A DNA stretch of 64,000 nt. It comes from Fulvia fulva. Taxonomy: Eukaryota; Ascomycota; Dothideomycetes; Mycosphaerellales; Mycosphaerellaceae. Location: contig NC_063012.1 in the NCBI RefSeq assembly GCF_020509005.1, forward strand, positions 806,001 through 870,000. Reading direction: 5' to 3'. Position 1 is the first letter of the stretch. The number at the start of each line of letters is the position of its first letter. Both the position numbers and the translations under genes were made by a program. This document shows positions 47,906 through 58,557 of this stretch, one piece after another. The notes beneath the pieces were generated by a model. It worked only from the letters and a program-made list of their open reading frames with translations, did not search any database and was not told the origin of the DNA.

Positions 47906-50900
47906 GTAGGCTAGTACGGAAATAGACCTTACGGATAACGAATAATACTATACGACGATATTACTATCGTATAGTATAACGTAAATGGAAGTAGGGATAA
48001 GGTCTAGCGCTACTTTCTATAAGAGCTAGACCCGCTACGGTACTACGTTATTACGGTATAGGAGCTATAGATCAACCCCTACGTAGAACTCCTAGCTACT
48101 TATAATGACTAGAGATACTATACCGTAATCGCGGGCGAACGAGGCGTTATTCCGAGGATATATATATATATAAGTAAGACTATAGACCTTAAGTCGTAGA
48201 AGGTTATACTACCGTAGTAGAGTAACCTAGGAGACATAACATTAATCTAGATCGATACGATATAAGGCTCTATCTAGATCTATAACGTTTATAACCCGCT
48301 ACCGTAGGGTCGGACGAGTAGGGAACTAGGGACCCTCGCCTACCTAGAGCGGACCCTAAGCTAAGATACGAAGTAAGTACTCCTCGGCGAGTTTAACCTC
48401 TACTACCTATAGTAGGAATTCGACTTCACTCCCCCGTACGCGGTTTTAGGGGGAAAGCTACTAGATATGACCGTACGCTACGGAATAGCCTTAGTAATAC
48501 TAAAGGGAATAGAGACGTAGAAGGCCCGAACAAGTATAAGTATAATCGACCTATACTTTCTATTACGAGAACTTAAAGAGAGACTAGTCTAATGCCGACC
48601 GAACTACGCGCTAGAGGCCTCCTTAGACTATATCTCTATTTAAACGACGCTAGGGGTGAAGGCAATAGAGGAGCTAGTAAGTAAACTAAGCCGTAACTAA
48701 AAGAAGGTACGCTAGGACGATATAAGAGACTTCCTAATAGTAAACCTACCGTAGTATAGGGAACTCGAGACGATAGCTTAGCTAAATTAAGTAGCGGACT
48801 AGATTACCTCGGTTATATAGTAAGTAGCGGAATAATATACGCCGTTACTTCGGCCCTTAACGTAGTAGAAGGCCTTCTAGACCCCTAAGTACACTACGAA
48901 GGTAAAGGAGGCTAGAAGGGCAAGGCGATAGTAGACGAAGGAGTATACCTAAGAGACGTAGGAGCAATACTATTGCGCGATATAAGAGAAGAAGGCATAG
49001 ATAAGACGCGATAAGCTATAGGACTAGAGAGTAATAATCGGGCTCGTTATAGAAAACCCGGGATAGATATAGAGACTAGCTATATAGGCACGACTACCTA
49101 AAGAGTAACGAACCCTTACTTCCCTCTAATCGTAGACCGCGAAGGGATTGCCTAGACTACGCCCCGGGGTAAGATAAAAGTATTAGCCGACTATTTCTTT
49201 TCGACGTAAGTAAAGGTAGACCTTACGGATAACGACCCGAGTATATACTCGGAACTCCTAGATATAGATTAGGCGGTTAGCTCTAATATAGTAATAGGAG
49301 TTATAAGTAAGCTAGAAGGACAAAAAGCCCTAGGCCTAGATAGGATACTAAATATACTACTAAAAGAGTATAGAGAAGAGATCGCGCCGAGCCTTATAAA
49401 CCTATTTACCGCGTACCTACGGCTAGGTTATTACCCGAAGCCGTATAGAGAGTCTATAACAGTAGTGCTACGTAGACTATAGAAGGAGGACTATACTTAG
49501 CCTAAATCGTATAGGCTAATCGTACTTCTAAATACGATAGGGAAGGTTCTAGAGAAGATAGTAGCCTAGAGACTTACGTAGCTAGCCGAGAACAACTACG
49601 TACTCCTAGTAAGACAGATAGGGGGAAGAAGCTAGCGATCGACACTAATAGTAATAGAGCTAATTACGGAGCGAATTTAGACCCTCTAGTACTACGGTAG
49701 GAACCGAGCGGCGTCCTTACTATCCCTCGACATCGTAGAAGCCTTCGATAATATCTTATACTAAAGGCTAATATATATCCTATAATAGAAAGGTATCCCC
49801 TAGTAGGTCACGAAGTTCGTCTACTCCTTTCTCTAGAAACGGACGATATACCTAGTCCTAGGGAGGTATACGTCCGACCCGGTAAAGGTAGAGGCTAGAG
49901 TACCTTAGGGATCTACTCTCTCCCCTATCCTATTTCTAATATTTATGTCTAATCTAATTCCCCTACTTACCTCTCCGTAAACCTTAGTATCGGGATTCGT
50001 AGACGATATAAACATTCTAGCCTAGTTAGACTCGATAGCGGAGAACTGTCGCCTCCTTAAAGATAGGTATAAGAAATACGAGGAGTAGGTAAAGAAGTAT
50101 AGTACCCGGTTCGCCCCTAAAAAGTACTAGCTTATATACTTTAGTAAAGCCAGAATATACTATAATAAAAAGGCGGCGGTAAGAATCTAAGGCTACGAGA
50201 CTAAGCTATTAGCGGAGCTACGAGTACTAGGGATCTAGCTCGACCCGAAGCTAAGCTAGATTGTATAGATTAAGAAAGCCTAGAGTCGAGCGTAAGTCAA
50301 TAAAGCCTCGATAAAGAGGCTTACGGCATCTATATAGGGAGTAACATTCGATAAGGTAAGAGTAATATATAAGGCGATCGTTAGACTAGCTATATTATAC
50401 GGGGTATAGATTTAGGGAATAGGAGGCGTAGGTAAGCCGATCCCGAAACGGATAGAGCAACCCCTAAATAGGATATAGGTAGGTAACCTACGTAGGATAC
50501 TAGGCGTATATAAGACAACGTTAATAAGTACGGTAGAAATAGAGACGGGAACACTACTAATCGGCCAATATATCCGGGGAATAAGAATTTAATACGCGGT
50601 AAAGACGATAGATTACCTAGTATAAACTACGATATAGGAGGTAAAGACTAAGATAGAAAGCCGCTACCGGAGAGGGGCTAGATATAGGACAAGCTAAAAA
50701 GAGGATGACCTTACTACCTTTACGGCCGTATAGATAAGTACCGAATGGCTAGCACGAAAAGAGGAGGAGCGTAGGACTCGCTAGGTCGGCGGGAGTAAGG
50801 CTAAGACCTAAAGTCTAGCGGAATAGATAGCGAGCTACCTATAGGAGTAGGACTAGAAAAGGAAGCCCCTAAAGATAATAGGCCCGATCGTACTCTAAGC

Positions 50901-51478
50901 CTTCTAGAGACATAATTACTAGCTATATAGGGACCTAACAAGGGCCGAAGTGAGTATAGCAATCTAAATTAGGTCCAAATATATTAGATTAAGCGCCTAC
51001 CTATTTAGGGGACGCGTACTAGATATCTAAAGCCTAGCCTACTAGTATAGCTATCTATTATAAAACCTAGAATATATACTACTACGATACCCGTAGTAGG
51101 CTAATAGTAGGAGAAATTAGAGGCACTAAGCGGGAAGGAGAGACTATAAGTTAATTATTAGAGACAAAGGTAACATTCGCTAAATCTCTCGGTAGATACT
51201 ATAGTAGAGATACCTCTAGTAGTTTAGCCTCGCTAGCGAGATAGAGGAGTAGATAGATAAGAGGCGGAAGCTAGGGGGGTTATAGATAGGGTAGTTATTA
51301 GGCTAGGCCTATAATACTAGCGTACCCTTAATAAGGGAAGTCTAAGACAATAACGAGGGGTAAAAGATAGGCGGGAAGGAGGAGGCGTTTTTACTAATAC
51401 GGTTTCCCCTCTATATATACGAAAATAAGATAGTATAGCTATATAGGCCAAAGGGCACTATAATAGCTTAATAGAATA
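47906..51478 (+). mobile_element. L6: RIP-mutated LINE related to L2, 5'-truncated
   Basis: On the + strand an endonuclease is followed by a complete RT and then a 3' UTR resembling L2's (ggccaaagggcac...), ending in a short tail (atatctatatatata). ORF1 is absent: the copy begins at the Gypsy-C LTR edge within or just before the ORF2 start, as in typical 5'-truncated LINE insertions or a later deletion. Confidence 0.8.
47960..51350 (+). pseudogene. L6 ORF2 remnant (endonuclease, reverse transcriptase)
   Basis: Endonuclease remnants: VITVQEL, IYNVYNPLP-GRTS, LLGEFNLYYL, SIIDLYFLL, LDYISI. RT: GQKALGLDRILNILLKE near 49320-49370, SLDIVEAFDNI near 49725-49755, STLSPILFLIFM near 49910-49950, and GFVDDINILA at about 49992-50020 with both catalytic Asp kept. 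The next block, LRVLGI-LDPKLS, parallels L2 (LRVLGIWMDPKLS). RIP stops interrupt it frequently. Confidence 0.82.
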
Positions 51479-52942
51479 TCTATATATATATTATAGAACC
51501 GTAGCCGGCGCGTAAAGTATATTAGATTGTACTTTTCTAGAGCAAACCGAGCCCTATACCTCCTAGCCTAGTCCTCGTAGATCTTATACTTCTTTTCTAG
51601 TAGCCTATAGTTCTCCTTAGTCGAGGACGACTACGCTAGGATGTTTATATTGTCTACGAAGCCGCTCGTAGCGGTGTTCTAGGATTCTAGGGCTAGGAGT
51701 AGCGTCGCTATAAAGAAGAGGAACAGAATAGGTACTAGCGTTAAGCCTTACGGGATTCTAGTATAGACTACTTGAAATAGGCTTCTATACTAACCGACTA
51801 GGATCGACGTGCTACGGGTTTAGAGGTAGGACCGTACGTAGTTAATAAGCTACTTAGGGAGTCCTTTCGACCTTAGGATATAGAGTAGCCGTAGGTATAA
51901 TACGTAGTTAAAGGCTCCCGATATGTCTAGACTAAGTAAGGATACTACCTTATCCCTATTCCTATACTAGATAGCCTTTACCTAAGAGGTAATAAGTTCT
52001 ATCGCGGATAGCGTCGATCGCTATAGGCGCGTACCTATCTAGGTGTCCGGGAGTAGGGAGTACTCCTCTACCGCCTCGGATAGTCTCGTTATAACTAGCT
52101 TCTTAAGCGTCTTCCTAAGAGTATTAAGGAGCGTAATTAGGCGGTACGACTTTACCTACGTATAGTCTTCCTTTTACGGCTTACGTAGGACTACTATCGT
52201 CGATTATTTAAATACTATCGGGTAGTATCCGGTCTATAGGCAGGCGTTAAAGATCGCTACGACTACTAGGGCTAGTTGATCTCTATACTTCTTTAGTAGC
52301 TCGTTTAGGATCCTATCCGGCCCCGGGGCTTTCTTCGCCGGTAACTTCCTAAGTATAGCGGTAACTTCTCCCTCGGACACCTCCTATTAGACCGCGATAC
52401 TAGGGGCTAGGGGAGTAGAGCTATTTATATCGCTTAGGTTAGCCTCGACTAGGGGCGGGAAGAACTTACTAGCTAGTAGACGCGCCTTAGCCTCGGGGTC
52501 GCTAACCGGGCTACTAGGCGATTATAGCGCTAGGATAGAGAAGGAGGGGCCCTATATAGGGTCCTATCGGGCCTATTTCGCTAACTTCTACATCCTCGCT
52601 AGCTTACCGGCGATTTCTTCTACTATAGCTCTCTAGCCGACTACTTTCTCCCTCTGTATTATAGCTTTCTTCTATTAGTATACCTCCCTATATACGTTCT
52701 AGGCCTCCTCGCTATAGCTACTCGTCTATACCCGGCGGGCTCTCTCTACTTCTCTTACTACCGTAGTGTACTCTAGCGTCTAGTATAGTTTAGACTATAT
52801 CGTTAGTTAAATAGCGGAACGTAAAGTAAGGTCGCTTTTCTTATTTCGTCTATTAACCCTTAGACTGCCTCGTCTATCTCGTCTTTACTATTATATTACT
52901 ACTACGTAATCTAGACTAGCCTCTCGGAGTTATCGAGGTACG
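51479..52942 (-). mobile_element. L5 (left part): RIP-mutated LINE of the L1 family, RT region
   Basis: It matches L1 from about L1 position 5052 to 6510 with mostly transitional differences. It contains the RT with the FVDD codons near 51649. The ORF2 C-terminus and 3' end that L1 has at 3791-5050 are missing; the copy joins L6 directly. It continues at 58558 after the young Copia. Confidence 0.85.
52938..52942. repeat. Target-site duplication of the young Copia, left copy
   Basis: GTACG, repeated at 58558-58562. The uninterrupted target can be seen in L1 near 6506 (aaggtacgcctag). Confidence 0.95.
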
Positions 52943-53177
52943 TGTTAAACAGGTACGGGTAGATAGTAGCGGAGTGGAGTAAGAGATCAATCTTCAACTA
53001 ACTAATAGCACGAGCATGTAGCAATATATTAGGAACCAATATGTTGATTGTGTTAGATGTCTATCTAAGCTAAAGGGGAGAGAAGGTATCTCCCTACAAG
53101 CTGAGTCATTATGGATGCCTCAGGCTGCCAGATCACTTCCTGATTGTTGACTCCCTTTGAGATGCTACATCTTAACA
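52943..53177 (-). repeat. Young Copia 3' LTR
   Basis: 235 bp. Relative to 58323-58557 it carries seven transitions, each converting TG to TA or CA to TA, all within its first about 100 bases. The remainder is identical. Confidence 0.97.
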
Positions 53178-53196
53178 CTCCCACTCATCTCGTATG
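53178..53196 (-). promoter_or_regulatory. Polypurine tract of the young Copia
   Basis: On the element strand this reads ...GAGATGAGTGGGAG immediately before the LTR TGTTAAG, the expected place and composition for the plus-strand DNA priming site. Confidence 0.7.
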
Positions 53197-53242
53197 GGAG
53201 GTTACAGTCTGCTCACTTCCTGTCAATAGTACTTGGACCTTT

Positions 53243-56200
53243 TTATGACAGGTTCAGCTGGCTTACAAACCTCTGGAAGTGTGGACCAGTCTTTGGTTTT
53301 GTAAACCCGTCTGCAACCATCTCAGAGGTTGGGGTGTACTCAACAGCAATAAGCCTCCTCCACCAAAGTTTCCTAACAGCGTTATAGGCAATGTCAATGT
53401 GCTTCGACTTGTCATGAACATGTGCATCTTTCACTAGGGTGAGGGCAGCTTGATTGTCACCTCTTAATTGGACTGGTCTCAAATTTGATACAGTCTCCTG
53501 GTTTCCAGTGAGTCTTGGTTGATGGGAACAGTCTCCCACTAACTCTGGACAATCCATTTCCCTCAGCAGTGAAGCTAGGAATTGGGACTGCTTCGCACAT
53601 GCATTCATAGCCATGTATTCAGCCTCCATTGTGGATGTTGCTACAGACTTTTGCTTCTTGCTCATCCAAGAAACTGGTGCCCCACAGAGGAAGAAGACAT
53701 ACCCAAGGATTGAGACTCTGTCTGCTTTGTCCATTGCATAATCAGAATCACAGTATCCAATAAGGTGTCCTTTTCCAGACTTTGAGAACTGAAGTCCTAG
53801 ATCAGGGTATGATCTTAGGTACCTAGTGATCTTCTTCAAAGCCTTCATGTGGTAGGTGGATGGGTCACTCACAAATGAGCTCATCCTTCCTAGGGCAAAA
53901 GCAATGTCTGGCCTTGTGATTGTTGCTGGCCACATCCAAGTACCATTAATACTCTGGTACTCTGCCTTGTCACACCTCTCATCCATGTGGCTTGAAGGTT
54001 TGAGGGCCTCATAGCTGTCCATGGGTGAGTGTGTAGGTGCTGCCTTCTCATGGTTCATTCCCATCTTGGCTAGGCTGTCCCTAACAAAGTGTCCTTGGTC
54101 AAGTTTCAGGATTCCTCTCTTCCTGTCCCTTGTGACTCTCATGCCAAGGATCTTTTCAGGTTCACCTAGATCTTTGATCTTGAAGATCTTGCCAAGTTCT
54201 CTTTTGAACCAGAGAACATCTGTCAACTTTGGTGCAGCAATTGGAATGTCATCCACATGTATAAGGATTATGATCTCCCTCTTCTTATGGATAAGTAGGC
54301 ATGGATCCACTTCTGACTGTGTGAATCCAATCTCTCTGAGCTTTGACACACAGAGTTGATTCCAATCTCTAGCTGCTTGCTTAAGTCCATACAAGCTTTT
54401 GAGGATTTTGAACACCATGTTTGGTGGAAGCTCAACTCCTGGTGGTGGTAACATGAAGATGTCTTCATGGAGGGTGCTTTCTGTGAATGCATTGTTCACA
54501 TCCACTTGGTGAAGATGAAGATCCTTCTTACACACAATAGCCATAAACACCCTAAGGGTGTCCTGTCTTACTGTAGGTGCAAATGTCTCCATAAAGTCAA
54601 CACCAAACTTCTGTGAGAAGCCCCTTGCAACTAGTCTAGCCTTGAACTTTTCAATAGCTCCACTAATGCTTCTCTTAATATCAAAGACCCATCTTGATGT
54701 AACCAGATTTGCTCCTTTTGGTGGAACAGAATTTTCCCAGGTGTTGTTACTCTGTAGAGCATCTAGTTCCTTTTGGATTGCTTCCTTCCAAAGATGTCCC
54801 CATTTCTTGTCATTCACAGCATCCTTGTAGGATTTTGGAATTGGGACCTCTTGCTTGTATGCAATGGCTTCTACAGTTGCTGCAAAGGCCATTTCCTCAA
54901 CTTCTTCCAGGAATTCGCTATCCCATGGTATTGAACTGTCCACTGATTGCATGGCTGCAAAGAAAGCTTGGTGAAAAGCAGCAAGGTTCTCTGAGAGGTC
55001 CATTGCTTCTCCCACTTCAGTGGTTAGTTCGGGCTTAGGGACCATGGATCTTGGGGCTTTCTGTTTCATGTCATAGCCCTCAACATCATAGTCAGCCTTT
55101 CTCTTTCCAAGGGATGATTTAGGGACCGTCACTTGTGACCTGGTAACGTCTATTTCCTGGGGATCTAGGGAGCTTCTCTCAATTGGCTGATCGATTTTCT
55201 GAAATTCCCCTACGTTCTCCGGAGGCTGGGGAAGTTGCACAAACAGCTTTCTCGGCTGAGCGACTTTAGGGCTCTCAATTGGCTGATCTATTTCGGGGGG
55301 GCTCTGATGGACGCCTGAATGGTAGGTAGATTGTCCTAAGGATACGTTCTTCCTCGGCCTTCCTAAGGGCTTCCTAGCTGGTGCACTGCTTGGTAGATTC
55401 AATGTTGGAACATTGAGACCCATATCACCTCCAGGCTGGTCCTCAAAGAAGTCTGCATGTGTCTGTTGTTTAACAGCTCTCATGTCTGGTTCCCAAAAGA
55501 GCCAGGCTTTAGCTGTGTTTTCAACATACCCAATAAACACTGCTTCTTTACCCCTATTCATTAGCTTGTCACTTCTTGCCCATTGAGGTTGGGATCTTGT
55601 GTCCATATAGACAACAGCTTTGCATCCCCAAACTTTCAAATGGTTGATGGTCGGTTTGATACCATCAAAAGCCTCATCTGGTGAAACCTTGAACCCATCG
55701 TAATCTGGGCCATTTGGCAGTTTGTTCCTCATATAAGTTTGGGCCTCTAGTGCTTCAGGCCAAAATTCAACCGGCATTTTAGCCTCTTCAAGCATTGCCC
55801 TTATAGAGTCCTCTGAGGATTGTATTGACCTCTCAACTGGTCCATTCTGTAGAGAGTTGTATGCCTCAGTCGGCTCGAGCCCAATCCCCAAATCCTTCTC
55901 CCACTGCTTCACTAATGCAATAAGTTCTTTTGCATTGTCAAGTCTTACTGCTTTCAGCTGCGCTGATGATTTCCTCTCTGCTTTGATTTTCCAGTTCTGG
56001 AGAGCAACTGGAGCATCTTCTCTTTTCCTAAGAGGAAAGGTCCACTTCTTCCTAGAGAAGTTGTCAACAATCTCAAGCCAGTATTTGAATCCTAGTCTTG
56101 AGATTGGTAGTGGGCCACATATGTCAATAGATACAAGGGCAAGTCTTTCAGGTCTTCTCTCTGTAACTTTGCCTTTGTACTTCTTCATCTTTGCTATTGA

Positions 56201-56917
56201 GCATACTCTGCACTGGTGAAAGCCATCCTTAGGGATAGGAATGGGTTCTTTCAAGTCTGTTACCTTGTGAAGATTCTGGAGCAAATTCTTCCCAAAGTGT
56301 GCAAATGTTCTATGCCAAAGCTCCCACTGCTTCAGGTCGGTCTCTGATTGAGCAGTCACAAAGGCATTCTCCATTGGTGGTGCACATGATGAGTAATGTG
56401 CCCGTTCTTGTAGGAGAGGAGAAATCTCATCAATGAATGGAACCCCCCCAAGGAGCTTTGTCTGGACAACAGTCTCACCAGAGGGGGAAACAAGAGAAAA
56501 TGATGGAGGTTGCACACCAAACTGCTTGCTAAACTGGTTCTATGAAACCAGGTTCACTCCTAGCTTGGGTACAAGCAGGACATCTTCCAAAACAACTTTT
56601 CTGCCAGCTCTCCCACTCATCTCTGCATTCCCAATATGAGTGGCCAATAAAAACCCACCTCCCACTTTGATCCATTTCTTCCTTGTCAAGGGAGTCATAG
56701 ATCTAAAGAGGCAGCTTTGGTCAGTCATATAGGATGAAGCACAGGAGTCAAGTAACCACTCTGACGAGGGGAACTTGCCTTGGACTTCTGCAGTTGAGTG
56801 AGCCACTTCATCATACTCATCATCATCAGACATTGTCTCTGGGGATGAGCTGCATGGTGACTCTTGGGCGGAGAAACCTTTTCCAGTCTTCTTTGCTTTA
56901 GAGGTATAAGACTGGGC
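53243..56917 (-). pseudogene. Young Copia pol: protease, integrase, reverse transcriptase, RNase H (one internal TAG)
   Basis: In frame with gag. Protease: WLLDSCASSYMTD (56765-56725; L-D-S-C-A-S active site). A TAG at 56540-56542 follows LGVNLVS, probably a mutated Gln. The frame then stays open for 1090 codons from 56515. Integrase: zinc site His68, His73, Cys102, Cys105 and catalytic Asp131, Asp193, Glu228. A variable linker (about residues 355-560) contains two IDQPIE repeats. RT: FKARLVARGFSQ (623-634), HQVDVNNAF (Asp672), SLYGLKQAARDWN (707-719) and IHVDD (Asp755-Asp756). RNase H: GYCDSDYA, SVATSTMEAEYMA, RGDNQAA, SKHIDI. Stop TAA/TAG region at 53243. Only one internal nonsense codon separates it from an intact Pseudoviridae-type pol. 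Confidence 0.93.
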
Positions 56918-57898
56918 CTAGTTCTTCTGGAGTGACAGCATGTCAGAGCTGAGTTTCTTCACCATTTTCTTAAGTTCTTCCATAGAGGACTTCTCTCTTG
57001 GTGTCCTCCTTGAAGTGGGTGGTGGAGTTCTCTTCTTCTTGACATGTGTTGTATTCTGGGAAGATGGTGGTTGGGAATGAGATCTAAGGACCTTTCTTGC
57101 CTCAGGCAAACTAGGGCAGTCCTTGATCAGATGATCCTTCTCACAGAGAAGGCAGGAGAGTGGTCTTGCTAGACCTGAGGGCTTGACCCAGGTGGCTGCC
57201 ATGCCATACTCAGCCTTAGAGGGATCCAACCTGGCTTCTTGAGCTTCAAGGATCTTTAAGGTCCTTTCATGATCCATCTTTGGCTGAGCCATGATAGTAT
57301 CCCTGGCTACATGGTAGTCAGGTGGCAGTGAGCTTAAGAGCTGGGTCATCCTCACATCAGCTTTCCTGTAATGCTGACCCTCTGGGTCAACATCAGCAAT
57401 CCTTTTTCCAAGAGAAACCAGGTGTGTCCATGCAGATCTGATGGTGAACTCTTCACTCATCTCAAAGGTCACAAATTGCTTTGTGAGCTCATGTGCATGG
57501 GTTGGTAGCACCTGGCTATACTTGTTCCAGAGATACACCCACTTCTCAGCAGCTCTTCCAGATTCACATGAGCCCTCAAGCTCAAATTCATCTTCTTCTG
57601 TGATCCTACTAAGGATACTGAAGTTGCATACTGCATTGTGTCTTGTCCATGTTGGCGTATTGAGGATCTCTTTGGTTGTAGCCTCTTCTTGGAGTTTCAG
57701 AGTCTTGCCCTTGATGTTGTCAAAAGACACTTCCATTAGGTCATCAATTGCAAAGAATGCTGATTGGCTCTCCATCTTGTATCTCTGAAGGTTGAACCAT
57801 CTCTTCCAATTGTCCCTCCCAAGAATTTGGATTTTGCCTCCCTTCTCCTCTGTCTTCTCTTGGTATGAATCCATAATAAATTGGATGTAATGAAACAA
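56918..57898 (-). CDS. Young Copia Gag (nucleocapsid with CCHC knuckle)
   Basis: 326 aa forming the virus-like-particle shell and binding the element RNA. The N-terminal half contains LGRDNWKRWFNLQRYKM (27-43), like the DUF4219/UBN2-type start of Copia gags, and a central helical UBN2-like region (NKYSQVL, RIADVDPEG, LLSSLPPDYHVARDTI). One zinc knuckle, CLLCEKDHLIKDC (CX2CX3HX4C), lies near residues 248-260, followed by a basic, proline-rich tail and a C-terminal Lys/Leu-rich helix. The start at 57898 is the first Met; a second Met (FIMDSYQ, residue 9) is equally possible. It ends at TAG 56918-56920, after which the same frame continues through protease. Whether this TAG is a natural gag stop or a mutated Gln codon is unresolved. 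Confidence 0.9.
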   Translation of the reverse strand: MFHYIQFIMDSYQEKTEEKGGKIQILGRDNWKRWFNLQRYKMESQSAFFAIDDLMEVSFDNIKGKTLKLQEEATTKEILNTPTWTRHNAVCNFSILSRITEEDEFELEGSCESGRAAEKWVYLWNKYSQVLPTHAHELTKQFVTFEMSEEFTIRSAWTHLVSLGKRIADVDPEGQHYRKADVRMTQLLSSLPPDYHVARDTIMAQPKMDHERTLKILEAQEARLDPSKAEYGMAATWVKPSGLARPLSCLLCEKDHLIKDCPSLPEARKVLRSHSQPPSSQNTTHVKKKRTPPPTSRRTPREKSSMEELKKMVKKLSSDMLSLQKN

Positions 57899-58310
57899 GG
57901 TGTGTATGTTCCAAGGTGGTGGCTCAGATCCTGCTGAGGCTTCTGGTGTAGAATGGGAAAGTTCGTAGGTGTGGATACCAAGGCCTGCTTGGTAAAGTAA
58001 AGAAGGAGCGGTGTGAGGTCTCGAGGCTAGGACACAGGTCTGTCTCTCCTAGCAGAGCTTCAAATGACTTACTTGAAGTCCTTCTTGATAGTATCTCGAT
58101 GCAGTTCTGCCTACAGAGTATCTTCAAGGTATTGGCTTTGAGTAAGCCGCACAGAGTCCTTGTCTGGGTTACCTATCACTTAGTATCGAACTAAGCTCCT
58201 TGATAGGATAGACGGGGTAGACTTCTGATTCCCAGATGTTTTCTGCTACGATAGCAAGGGATACAAGTAACCTGTACTGATATAGGTTGCTCTTATTCCT
58301 GCACAAACCC

Positions 58311-58322
58311 GGGCTCATAACC
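58311..58322 (-). promoter_or_regulatory. Primer-binding site of the young Copia (initiator tRNA-Met anticodon arm)
   Basis: The + strand reads gggctcataacc directly against the LTR. These 12 bases equal the anticodon stem-loop of eukaryotic initiator tRNA-Met (GGGCUCAUAACC), so the element RNA can pair with it. Use of an internal half-tRNA from initiator Met is established for Drosophila copia and yeast Ty5; here it is inferred from the match. Confidence 0.8.
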
Positions 58323-58557
58323 TGTTGAACAGGTACGGGTGGATGGCAGCGGAGTGGAGTAAGAGATCAATCTTCAACTGACTAATAGCACGAGCATGCA
58401 GCAATATATCAGGAACCAATATGTTGATTGTGTTAGATGTCTATCTAAGCTAAAGGGGAGAGAAGGTATCTCCCTACAAGCTGAGTCATTATGGATGCCT
58501 CAGGCTGCCAGATCACTTCCTGATTGTTGACTCCCTTTGAGATGCTACATCTTAACA
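58323..58557 (-). repeat. Young Copia 5' LTR
   Basis: 235 bp, TGTTGAAC...CTTAACA. It has none of the RIP-type changes seen in the other LTR and so represents the ancestral state. Confidence 0.97.

Larger units (their letters stand above)
52943..58557 (-). mobile_element. Young, nearly intact Copia LTR retrotransposon inserted in L5
   Basis: 5615 bp on the minus strand with two 235-bp LTRs (TGTTRAAC...CTTAACA), a GTACG target duplication, a primer-binding site beside the 5' LTR (58311-58322) and a purine-rich tract beside the 3' LTR (53178-53196). One continuous gag-pol frame from 57898 to 53243 (1551 codons) is broken only by two TAG codons. CA/TG content is normal. LTRs differ at only seven sites, all RIP-type and all in the outer part of the left LTR. 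This is the most recent insertion in the window. Confidence 0.97.

Noticed and set aside
53157..57788. + strand open frames over the young Copia
   Set aside because: They are antisense shadows of the gag-pol frame with no independent motif.
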